Positions 44,929 through 56,900 of a stretch of 64,000 bases of DNA are shown here, in pieces. Every line of letters starts with the position of its first letter. The first letter of the stretch is position 1. Both the position numbers and the translations under genes were made by a program. The DNA is from Crossaster papposus. Taxonomy: Eukaryota; Echinodermata; Asteroidea; Velatida; Solasteridae. A model generated the notes under the pieces. That model did no database searches. It worked only from the letters and a program-made list of their open reading frames with translations, and had not been told where the DNA came from. Where the stretch lies: NCBI GenBank assembly GCA_037893245.1, contig JBAIAA010000414.1, positions 806,001 to 870,000 of the forward strand. Direction: 5' to 3'.

Positions 44929-47900
44929 ACCCCCACCCCAAGGTTTGCACCCCCACACCCCATTTGAAATTTGCCATTTAGCCCCCTTCCCCCCCCCCCC
45001 CCCCCACCCCCCTTCCAAACAACTTCCTAAACAACTTCCAAATGGCTCCCCAGGACTTACCTGCTAAGTCCAACTGTCCAACTGCTCCATCCAACACAGT
45101 CCAACTCACCAAGTTGTTGGGTACATGTACCTGAACATATCAAATGGCTTGCCTGCTAAATTCAACAGGTTCTAACTGCGTCTTATTTTTGTGTTTGCTG
45201 TTGGATCCAACAGAGTTTAACTTGGTGTTATTTCACATACAGTAACCCAACAATATGCGAATCCAAATGCATTCCAAAAAATATCAAATGACTTGCCTGC
45301 TGAATCAAACAGGGCCCAACAGAAATGTAAACTGGTTGGATCCTGTTGGATTCAGCAGGTTTAAGGTTAATGATTGGTAAATAACAAAGTATCAAGATAA
45401 TAGCGACAGGAAAAATGTCACACCCTGGATCCTCAATTTACAGATTGACCCACGTAGATGATCCAGACAAAAGCTTCCATGAAAACACACCCACACCAAG
45501 ATGAACATTAGATTACACACACAAGGGGGTTAAAAATTAATAAACAAAAACGTGACACAAACCCCATGGGGTGGTTACACAATACTGAGACTGCATGCCT
45601 ATTGAGGGTAATGCCTGGGGCATGATGCGTACTACTGGTTGAAGCTTGCCTGTTGGAGGCGACAACTTGGCCTTCAGTTGAGCGCTCAGGACAGCCAGTC
45701 TCCACCTGGACCCAATGAGGGGAAGGGCGAAGGGGGAAGAGCGAAGAGCGAAGAGCGAAGGGCGAAGGGCGAAGGGGAAATGGGGAAGGGGGAAGGGCGA
45801 AGGGCAAAGGACAGACGGAAAGGTTTATTGGAAGGGGAGGACGATAGTATTGAGAGGGGAGAAGTGATGAAAGATGATGTTAGAAAAACGAACACCAATA
45901 GTAAATACTTGTTCAAAATTCATTATCTAAGACAAGACTATCTGCGATTACTTTGCAAACTAGTATAATCTCACGTCCAGAGGTTATTCAAACTATCTCA
46001 CATAGTTCTTTCTGGATGAATTATTCTTTGGTAATGTGAATGGCTACCTCATGTACAGTCTAAGATGTAGTACACTTGTACAAATCTTTCTTCACCATAA
46101 AATATCATTATAATGCCTTTCTTGAGGAAGTTGTGTTCTTTGCATTGCAATTTTCTTGAAGACTCTTCAACTGAGTGGCAAGAGGTTCATTGTTGATGAT
46201 TCTAAAAATCTTGATGACCGACTTGTCTCACCTGATCCTCGTAGTAACTACTTTCAACCTGATAGACCTCTTCTGTCGTGTCTCCTTCGGGTTTGTCCGG
46301 CTCTTTGACAGCCTCTTTTTCCAATTCCTGGAGCTGTATCTTCTTCTTTTGTTGCTTCTCGGCCAGCTTCTTGACATCCTGCTTGCGCTCTTTGCTCTTT
46401 TCAGAATTTCCCCGGCTGAACCCTCGGTCCAAGTCCCTGAATCGGGCCGGCGAGCTTCGGGGACTGTCGTAAAAGTCAGGCTTAGCATCTCCCACATGCC
46501 GGTTCTTCTGCCGGTTCTTGTAAGCCGCCAGGGTGTAGTTCTGCATCAGCTTGTGCATCTCCGGGACAACGAGATGCTTGCTGTACTTCTTTCCATCTTC
46601 CTCTTCCTGGTCCTTCCTCCTCTCGTAGGGATGGTGGCGACGGGAGGACCTAGACTCCTTCATGCTGCTGTCTGATTTCAAGGATGCCTTGAAACTTTGC
46701 TCATCTGTGGTACTGTCACATGTAGACACTTCCACAACTGGACTCTCAAGTGTACTGGACTGGCCATCTGGTTTCTTATTAACCTCAGATTTAAAGTCTT
46801 CAGAGTGGCTTGCGCCTTTGGCAAGACTTTTGCCCCTGTCTACAGACTCAACTGCTTGAGTGAGATCTGTGTTGTCATCTTGTGAAAGAACCATTTCTGG
46901 CAATGACTGGGGCAATTCTGGAGGGTCTGTTTTAAACATTTCAGGCTCTGGTGATGTTGGGCTAGCTAATGGAACTTTTTCTTCTGCAGTAGGAGCAGGC
47001 TTTAAAATAACATCTTCAGCGTCTTTCTGTTCTGGAGACATGGGAGATTCATCTATCAGTAGATGTAAATCTGGGGTTGGATCCGGAAGACTTTCTTCAT
47101 CTGTAATTGGGAACGTTAAAAAGGGAGGATACCAATTTGAAGTGGACCCTAGGTTTGACCTTTTAAACTATGAAATTCACACACTTGTACTCTTCTTTTT
47201 CCAGCTGCTTTTCAAAACCCAGCTTTTCCCATTGTGTACATGGGTAAACTTTAAAAAAGAAACGTCAAGTTGGCGTAGCGGTTCTTTTATTGCCTTCCAC
47301 TCTTGTAACCCGGGTTTAAATCTAGACTGGGCCAATATGTGGATTGATTCTGTCCCTGTCTGATTCTGTGCCCTAACTGGCGCCCCGTTACGGGAAAGTT
47401 TTCTATTGTTAGGATATTAAAATCCATAATGGGTGCTTTCTTTTAGATAACCCAGATTGACAGGGGTTAGTCCTGTTTCGTAAGATTAGTTTTGATGTCA
47501 TACTCGGGGCTCATCACCCTAGTCAGCCACCACAGACCCTGCTGGTGAAATGTGTTGGTCATTCTAAGCAAAGAAAAAAATATGGCAACTGGACTGCAGA
47601 TAACTTCAAGTCTGAACACTTATTCATTATTTGTATTATTATTAATTGAGCTCATTGCGGCACTAGAAGCTGTTATTCCAGCCATACATCGTTGCTTTTA
47701 TGCAAAATAATGGCAAAGCAGTAAATCTCAAAGTAACCCTTAGTCCCTTTTGTCAATGGCTACGACCATCATGTTAAGCCCACGTTTGAGTGCTCTTACA
47801 TGGTATTACGACAGAGGATTGAAACACAAAAGAGAACAAAAGGCACAAAGAATCAAATTTGGTCCTCGATCGTTAAAGTGTAAAATAAGTCTATGGGAAT

Positions 47901-50900
47901 ACGTTATAGTACAGGAATAAAGGGAAGCACAATAGGAGATCCTCGTTCGTTATGGTAAAAAATTAGTATATGTTCAATTAGCACGAATTTCATAGCTAGC
48001 CTGACACAATCCGGGTAAGCTACTCGAACACACACAATAACTATCAGTCACCCAACATATGTGTGTCCACACAAGACAAACAATATTAGGTGTGTGCATT
48101 TTTACCCGGATATTCTTCAGGGGTTTTCCTTCCACCTCTGTTTTTGAGTGAAAACAGGCCACGCATGCGTGAAGTTGAATCGTGAAGTTGAATCGGAAAT
48201 TGACAAAAGGGACTACGGTAGTTCAGCAGCACCCGAACTCGCTCCAGGCCTTTAGGCAAATTGTTTGGATGACTTGTGCAAAGCTTGAAGCAGCTGTATG
48301 AGATAGACTTGCAGAGCTCAGATGAGAGGTATGGAGGTACATGCCTAACCCTGGGGGTACATGTATGCCAAACCCAGTGTAAAAGACAATCAGTTAATAG
48401 GGACCAGTATCCATCTATAATAACAGATTCCAACAAGGAAGGCTGTTGGATTTTGATAAGTTGAGTTTGCTTCTAGTTAAAATATGCATGTGAGAAGTCA
48501 TACATAACCACACAGGCTAAAACTTTCAACATTTAAAACGTAGCTCCGACAAGTCATCCGTTAGATATTATGCCAATTGCGCTGATCTACATGTAAAGGG
48601 TTATAACTTGGTTGCCACTTTAATGTGGAGCCTGATGAGAATTTCCCGTTCTCTTTTTTCCCCCCCCCCAAAGTTTTTTTTGGGCGGGTTTTCGCCTATC
48701 TCGTAAATCAGAATTAGTATTAATGTTTTTAATTCCTGTCAATATCCTTGTACGTCTGTATTATGTTATTATATGTGACCCGCTCCATCGTAATCAGGAA
48801 TAAGTCGGTGAGGCCATTTTACACAATTGGCCGTTGAAGTGAACGCATGGGTGAAAATTGTGACCAAGTCGATTTTCTGAACATTGTATTTTTAGGAAGT
48901 ATAGTTATCACAGATTAATGTCATTAATGTATTGTATGTAAAAACGATCAATAAAGATGAAAAAGAAGAGGATTTGTGTGCGCTGTCCGTATGAATTTGG
49001 GCAATTTTGTTTATTTCAAAGCTGTTTTTCTCGGAATGTGGATTCGGCAAATAAATATACAACTGTCATCTTCATCAGACCATAACTCGTTAACCTTTTA
49101 GATACACACTTGTGATGGGTATCATTAGAAAGCTTATGCAATTCCCTTTCTCACCATGTGCATATCTTAAAAAGTCTTTTTGCGACTTATTCCTTATTTC
49201 GATGGAGCGGGTCACATATGTACTGTTAGGGCCCCAATGAAAACCAGTTTTAAACTGTTTGGGCACACCCTGGGTAAAGAAATAAAATTAATAAATAAAT
49301 AAATAAATAAACACAATTTCTATTTCGTTTACAAAAATTTGCCAAAAATAAATGTTAAAATCCATGGAAAGTAAGATTTGCAAGTTTGGCTTGGGTTATT
49401 GCTCAGCATGCTGTTATTTTTTCTCTAAAAGCAGCTTGGTTGTTAAAAGTTGAGTATATTAGTGAGGATCCAGGACTGATATAACAAATGGAATATTCTG
49501 GTCATGTACTGTACAAAAGAAACAATGTCGTTTACAAAATGTGCGTACAGACATGAAATGGCCTAAATCAGTGGACTAATAAAAAACACTTACAAGTTTA
49601 GAAATACTTGTTTGCCCGGCATGATCGAAGGCGTAATAACCTGTGATTACACAAAGTTTAATAACCAGTTCGCGCCGGGGGACGTATTTACACACAAAGT
49701 TTTTCAGAGATTCAAAACGGATGACGCATAAACACGCCACGAGCAAGGCCGCAAAAGTCTGTCAGCAGCGAGCAATGCCGGAAATGTCATGGGTGTGCTT
49801 CCCAATACCATCAGCCTGAACCCGCCTCTGATCGAGTTTCATTAAAATAATCCTGCGCCTCGGCTAAGTGAAAGTTACAATAATCCCGTCGCGAACTGGT
49901 CAATGTACAACCACGTTCTCCCAATCTTAAATAAGCCATTTGCGAGTTATATGGATAACATCTGGGACACTGACTTGCTCAAAATGCTTGGCACATTTAA
50001 ACTTGTAATTCTTCAGAAGAGACTGTTACACTATATCTGTGATCCGGGGCAAGCCTTACGCTAGCAACCCCAAGCTCTGGAATGGTCTCGTGTATTTGTG
50101 CAATTCTCTTTTTAGGGGAACATTCTATCAAAAAAATCACCCCCCCCCCCCCCCCCACAAAAAAAAAAGCCCATTGTCATTTTGAAAAATGAGGCTGGCG
50201 CTCCATGGCAAAATGGCGCAGTTTTAGGGCCCAATTTTACGCCTTTTCTTGGACTGCAAATCATAATTTGGCCAGTGTAGACATTTTAGGGGCTAGTACA
50301 TGTACATGTATACAAAGGGAAACGTCAGCATTTTGAAGACACTGCAACAATAACTTACCATGCTGTATTCCTGCAGGCCAACTTCGGTATCTCATCAACA
50401 TAAAATTATGTAAGTGGAAGGACAATTTGTGTAAAGGTAAAGACTAGGAATCTCACCTGTTAAAGTGTCCTCAAGATCAAAGTTGACACAGACCCCTTCT
50501 TCGCTTTCTAGATCACCAAAGAAGCATGCCCCATCATTTATCACTAAAGCTTCCTTGATGCTTGGCTTGTCTGTCTTGTCTGTCTTGTCTGTCTTGTCTG
50601 TCTTGTCTGTCTTGTCTGGCTGCCTAGACTCCTCAGGCTCCAGGTCATTATCCAGACCAGGGTTTCTGGTGGCTCCTGCCAAGTTAGTTGAAAGGCTTCC
50701 AGTGATGGCTTCTTGCGACATATCCACCTCAAAGATGCTTCTTGGTCCGTTAGTGGGACTGGATTGTTTATCTGTAACACATTCTTTATCTGGAAGCTCA
50801 ATCACAGTCTCTTCAAGAGCAACTAGGTCCATATCTTCATCATAAAAGATCTCTTCGCTAGATTCAGCTAGATGCTTGGAAGCATCATAGTCCACCGTGG

Positions 50901-53900
50901 AATCTTCTTTGGCAGCCGACAGTCTCCCAGGCTTTTTGGCGAGCTCTTTACCAGAGTTAAATGTGACTGCCTGGAGGTAATCTTCAGTAACCTGTAGCAA
51001 AGTGTCAGAGAAGTAACTGTTTGATTACTTCAGCAATGAAGCTTCCGGCAAGAGTCAGCCATGGCAACACAAAACAGCTCCATTACTGAATGCTTTTAGG
51101 AAATCATCAGATATATAGAACAATGTCATTTTTCCTATTTGCAACTGACACAGGTTAACTATAATCACTGGGTTGTGAGGGATACCTTTTTGGAGCTTCG
51201 ACTGACCTGTCTGATGGTTTGATCGGCTGCTAGCTGTTTGGCAAAGACCTTCCTGGCAGCTGCTAGTGCATTCTGACTGAAGCATCTCTCCTCTGCAGAT
51301 TCCACGGCATTGTCACTTCTACAATGAGAGAAAATCAATGCAAGTTGCCAAACCAAACAAAAACTGTATATTTATCAACACTTTAAACTCAGTACTGTCC
51401 GAGGACTTACGTAAAACAATCCAGAAGCGCAGACAGGCGGGACTGTAACCCACAATCTCCTATAGACTAGTGCAGATGTGTTGTTTTGTTCACTTAATTT
51501 ACTGTTTTGTCTCAGGTCAAGTCACAGCCATAAAAAGTTTCAAAGTTTCAATTCCTTTGTCATCATTCATCGCAATATTTGCGACGGTAAGAGGAGAGAT
51601 TTGGGAAAGACCAAGTTTAGGCGAAGAAGCTACGGCTTTGTGATCATAGGTCAGGGGTTCGAATTAAGCTGCCGAAACCTGTAATTTAATAATTCAAGTG
51701 TGATGGAAATTACCTGGTTCCTCTGTGCAGTATATCATTGACAGAGTGTTGGAGGCTGGTGCCAGACCATTCCTTCTCAATTATCCCACCTTGTAGAAAT
51801 TTTCGAGTCAGTGCGACCATGTACAATGTCCTTCCACAGCCGTCCTGTCCAGACACAAACAATCCTTTCTCTCTTCCGCCAGAGAGTTGCAACTCCTTGG
51901 AACAAACTTTAAAAGTTGATTTGTCAATCGGACAATTAGGTATGCCGAGGATGCCTTCTGGTGCTCCAACAGTAATGCTGACTGGCTGGCTGCTTGTTGC
52001 TTCCGAAATGTCTTGAGAATAAAAACGGGTTAAGGCACTACTAAGACTTCCTGCACTCAACTGATCCGAGAAGTTGGAAGCACCTTCAACAGTCACTGGG
52101 GATGGGGTTTTCTTCTTAGGTATGCGTCCAAGGCCTGTAAGGTCTACAGATGGGATAAATGGAAGCTTCTTTGGTTTATCAGGGTTACTCCCTGAAATGT
52201 AAGGGGAAAAAATCAGAACAAAACAAGAGTTAAAATGGATTCATCGGTCTTAATGGTAATATAATTTATGTCATGTTGTGATACAGCATAAGAGCAATTC
52301 ATATCGTAATGCAGTACATACCACCACTGGAGTTCCTCTTCCGTGTCTTCAGCCGTTCCTTTTCCTTGTTCAACCTCCTGATCTCATTATCAATCTCTGC
52401 AATAGTTCGCTCCTTGCTGCTCTCAGACAATTTCCCCCGCTTTGGCATTGCTGTGCCTGCTCCTTCCTTCCTTGCACGGTCTCGTTTCTCATGCTGCACC
52501 TCCAGTAGCTTCTTATTCAGGTAGCTCTTCATGTCTGTGGCACTCGTAATACGTTCTTTAGTGGCTTCAACTCCATCGTTTAGGAAGGCTTTCATCTCCG
52601 AGGCACCTCGAATGGGCGAACTAAGTTCCTCTGTCTTGGATTCCAGGTTAGGTATGACCTTTTTGGTAAGCTCTATATCCAGTGACAGGCTCTCTTTGTT
52701 GCATCTCTCTATGAAGCTATGAGGCTTCCCATCTGCTTTCCGAGTTGATGCGTCTCCTGATTCCGTCTTTCCTTCCTGTTCACACGCTTCCACAAACTCT
52801 TTGCTGTGAGATCTTTTGAGCTTTTTGGAGGCTCTCCCAGTTTGGCTGTAATGGTCCATGGAGGACAGTGCATCGCTAAATGGATTAGAAAGTGGTTTCA
52901 CTTTACCCTCTTCAAGTAACTTACTTCCGCCTTCTGATCCCGTGTTTAGCGACACTTTCTCGCAGACTTTTTCCACAGCCTCATCATTGCCACTTTCCTT
53001 GGAAGTGCTTTGGTTACCTGATGGCCCGTTTAAAGACAGCATATTCAACGGGATGGAAACTGGGAATGTGGATACAGATCTAGAAGTTCCTTCCTTGCCT
53101 GTTTGACCTGTGGATGGGGTCACCAGGACTTTCTCAATGACAGCCTTTAGCGTCTCTATCGACACCGCCGGGTTGGTCTGGGTGGGTTTTAAGGGGAGCT
53201 TAGAAATCTGCTGAACAACCGCCATGACCTTTGAGGACAGAGCTGGGCTGACTGACGACACTTGTAAGTCCTTGGACATCTCAGTTGCCAACGGCGAGTC
53301 TTGAATGGTATATGGCTTGAAAGCTTTTGCCTCTGGAGGGGAAAATACATCTGGCTTTCCTTGTACCTTTACGGAAAAAAATGTTTACAATACTCAACAA
53401 ATATCTCAAGACATGCATCATAAACAATTTCTGGAATAAATAAATCCAAGAGCCTTTTTCTGTTAAAATTTGGTTTTGCCCTCTCCAGCACAATTTATAA
53501 GCACTTATTTATAAGCTTGCAGAAAAATTCATACGCTGTGTTGGGTCTACAACTCATGATCTCAGCAGTTTTAACGACTCAATCGCCTGTTTTGGCCTGT
53601 TTGAAGTTTAAATCATGGAAGCTGGTAGGACATTCGATATCTTTCAATGCTATTACCTTATCTTCCCCGTCCTGTAGATCGCCTGTAACTTGCCCTATTA
53701 TCGCTCCTTCTTCCTTCCGAGTCTGGTCCTGCTTGGCATCCTGTTGTTGGTTGAGGCGATTCCTTTCTTTGCGAAGCGCCTGCAGGAAGTTCTGCAGCTT
53801 GTTCAGTTTGGCGTTGTAGCGTTCTTCAAGAGCCTGGTCACCGGCTGAGGTTTCCTTGAGCCGTCTCAGGACTCTCATCTCCTCCTGGAGCCTGCTGATC

Positions 53901-56900
53901 TCTGTCTGCTGGTCCAGGATGGTTCCAAGCGGTAGCTTGCTGCGGGAGACTTTGGGAGGTTCGCGTTGGATTCCTGTAGTCCAATGACAAAAATAGGAAA
54001 TTGGAGATGTGTAGTAGAGTCAAGTTAACTGCGATGTCTTTAACAGCCATCTAAGATCAACTACTTCATCGTGAGTGTTGAAAATGAAATTGCATGTTGT
54101 TACAGCCCATCAGATTTGGGAGAAGGAATAAACATTATGTCACAACATCATGCTCGGTTGTAAAATAGTTCTACCTTTAATTGAAGCCTTGTTTTGAAGC
54201 CTTGTTTTCTCAAACACAAGACACACAGACATACAAGACTTTTTTCTTACCCGAGTTGGACATTCCTGGACTCCAATTAGGTTCGAGGGGCTGCTTCTTA
54301 GTGAGCCGAGGATCAGATAAGGCTGCTCTTGGACTCTTCTGCTCCCCTTTATTTGGCTCTAGGTGCTGGCTGTACATTGGGTGGACGTTTTCTTCCTGAC
54401 TAGCATCACTGACGTGAGGTGACTGGGCTTGGGCTTGGGGGCTAGGGACAGGATGGGGCTGTTTCTTAGACACACCATCCCTCGGCGTGACTGCTGCTTG
54501 CGGTAAGGTCTCAGATACATAGTACATAGGATGAAGGGAGGCTTCAGGGAATGTATCCGTCCGAATGTTCACGGCTGAAGCGGGACTATTGTACATAGGA
54601 TGGACGTTCAGGACTTCGGTTGGCAAGGGGCTCCTTTCAAGAGCGCCTGGAGGTGTTGGATGGTCCACAGAAAACAAGCCATGCTGGTAGTCGATAACAT
54701 TGCTCTTAGAGCCTACAGTGTTTGTGCGGTCCATGGACATGGGCGTCTGGGGATCTGAGGATCCTTGGCCGTTTGATATAATACTCTGGGTTTCAGCCCG
54801 CCGTTTAAGGTCGTGACTCTGTCTGGTGAACATGGACAGCAGGCCGATGCGAAGCATCAGCTGCTTGTTGTTGCTGCGTTCCAGAAGTTGGTTATCTGGG
54901 ATCGAAGACTCAAGTTGAGTGCCGGAGGGCACATGGACACCTTTCTCTGCAAAACAGGCACAAAGTAATGGACATCATAAAAGAGGAAGTGGTGTGTATT
55001 ATGTTTATAATAATGACAAACTTCCTATCTTTGCCATCCCCATCTTAAGAATATACTGTCTGAAATGTTGAGTATCACCTGTTTTTTTTCTTCTCAGAAC
55101 CTCAAACTCACAAAAATGCAGATAAAATTGGGGCAAATCACATTTTGTCTGGTTTACTCATCATCCCATCAAGATTATAAAAAGTTAAAACAGGTCACAG
55201 TGGAACCAGTTTTGAGAGAGCAACGGTCCAAAATATGGTTTTATATGTTTTCATAAAATTTGCTTTAAAAAAGGTTTTTTTTGGGGGGGAAAAGAAAGAC
55301 ACAAATATCGGCTGTGACCACCAAGAGGTCCTAAGGTATACTACAACAACAAATAATATCCAGACTTTCCATGACTGGTGGGAACCCCTTTTTTGCATTG
55401 TGACGGAAAACTGGGTAAAAATTTACGCCTTAACAATGCAAACAAAACTTCCTAAATAATCAAGAAAGTCCAGCAGTCACTTTTGGTAATGTTTGTACTC
55501 GTAGAAAACTTACTCTGGAGAAATAAAACGTTGTAAACCAATGTCAGTCTGCGTGAATTTCGTCTCTTTTTTTTTCATGTGATCAGCGCAACTTGGCAGC
55601 CAGACCGTACAGTGCGACTGTTTTGACCGCACAGGTTCCATATTCTTCACGATATATCTATTACCTTTTCCAAGTTTTCTTTAAAACGACTTTTAAACAA
55701 AAATTGGAAGGCCCACTTTTACTCATACCTGATGACATAAACCATGGAGGGAGGAAGAAATAGCCATGCATGATGCACGCACCTGCCACCGATGTTATTT
55801 ATTTCATTCGCAAATGGTTTCGCTATTGCTTGGAGACTGGACTTATTACCGATGCTGTAACACGGTATCAAACAAGTGGAGCCAGACTACTTTGTTTTCT
55901 CAGTGCCACCTCGTCCCTGTTTGTTGCTCGCTTTACCACTGCAAGTGCAATGCAATCATTTCGGGTATGAGGTTGCTACACGGCATAGTTCTATTTGTAG
56001 AGTAACGATAGTTGAGTAAGATTGCAGTTTTATTTTTTTTCAACTTGACAAAACTGCATGTCAAAGAGCGAGGATATTGGAAAAAAACAAAAAACGCGAA
56101 ATCACGCAAAAAAGGGGGTAGTTGGAAAACTAAAAACGAGGAAAAAACCTGGAAATGCGGAAATTTCACATGCCTGAAAAATGTCCAAATGAATCCAATT
56201 CATTACCTGTGATGTGGCCAATCATGGGACTGTGGGAAGTAAAGAGTACGTGTAGCGTCTCAGGGTAGTCGCCTCGCGTCACACCAAGTTCATGGGACAG
56301 CGAGGAGGTTGGGAAGACAAACATCGTCACGTTGCCTTCAAGACGGCATTTTAGAACCTGTGATTAATTAATAAACCTGACATTAATTAACCAGTTCGCG
56401 CCGGATGACGAATATAAACGCACAATTTTTCCCAGATTCAAAATGGATGACGCATAAACACGCTACGAGCAAAGCCGGGAATTTCTTTCAGCAGTAAGCA
56501 AGGCCGGAAATGCGTGGGTGTGCTTCCCGGTACTATTAGCCTGAACACGCCTCGGATCGAGTTTCGTTGAAAATAATCCCGCCTGTCGGCTCGGTGATGT
56601 TAAAATAATCCCAGCGCGAACTGGTTAAGCAAAGATGGCTTCTTTGGTCTCCTTGGTCTGGAGAATTACAAGTTTAAATGTGCCATGCATTTTGAGCAAG
56701 TCAATGTACCAGATGTTATTCAAATTTAACTCGCAAATGGCTTATTATATTAAATAATGACTGTCAAGGTCTAATACGCACCAAGTGATTGAGCGTCAGA
56801 AACTGCAGCAGATGTGTGTATCGTTTTGTAGATTCCTTGTTATGTTGAAGCTCGCAGTAAACCACATATTTGTTCCTTCGGCATACTGTCAAAATAATAG

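Noticed and set aside
50359-50370. A possible 12-nt micro-exon (GAATACAGCATG) on the minus strand between CAG and GTAAGT
   Set aside because: It would keep the frame and has a good donor, but the pyrimidine tract is poor, and joining the neighbouring exons directly gives a smoother acidic stretch. Transcript data would decide.
51600-51670. A tRNA-like B box (GGGGTTCGAATTA)
   Set aside because: No convincing A box at the right distance, so I left it as a possible SINE trace.
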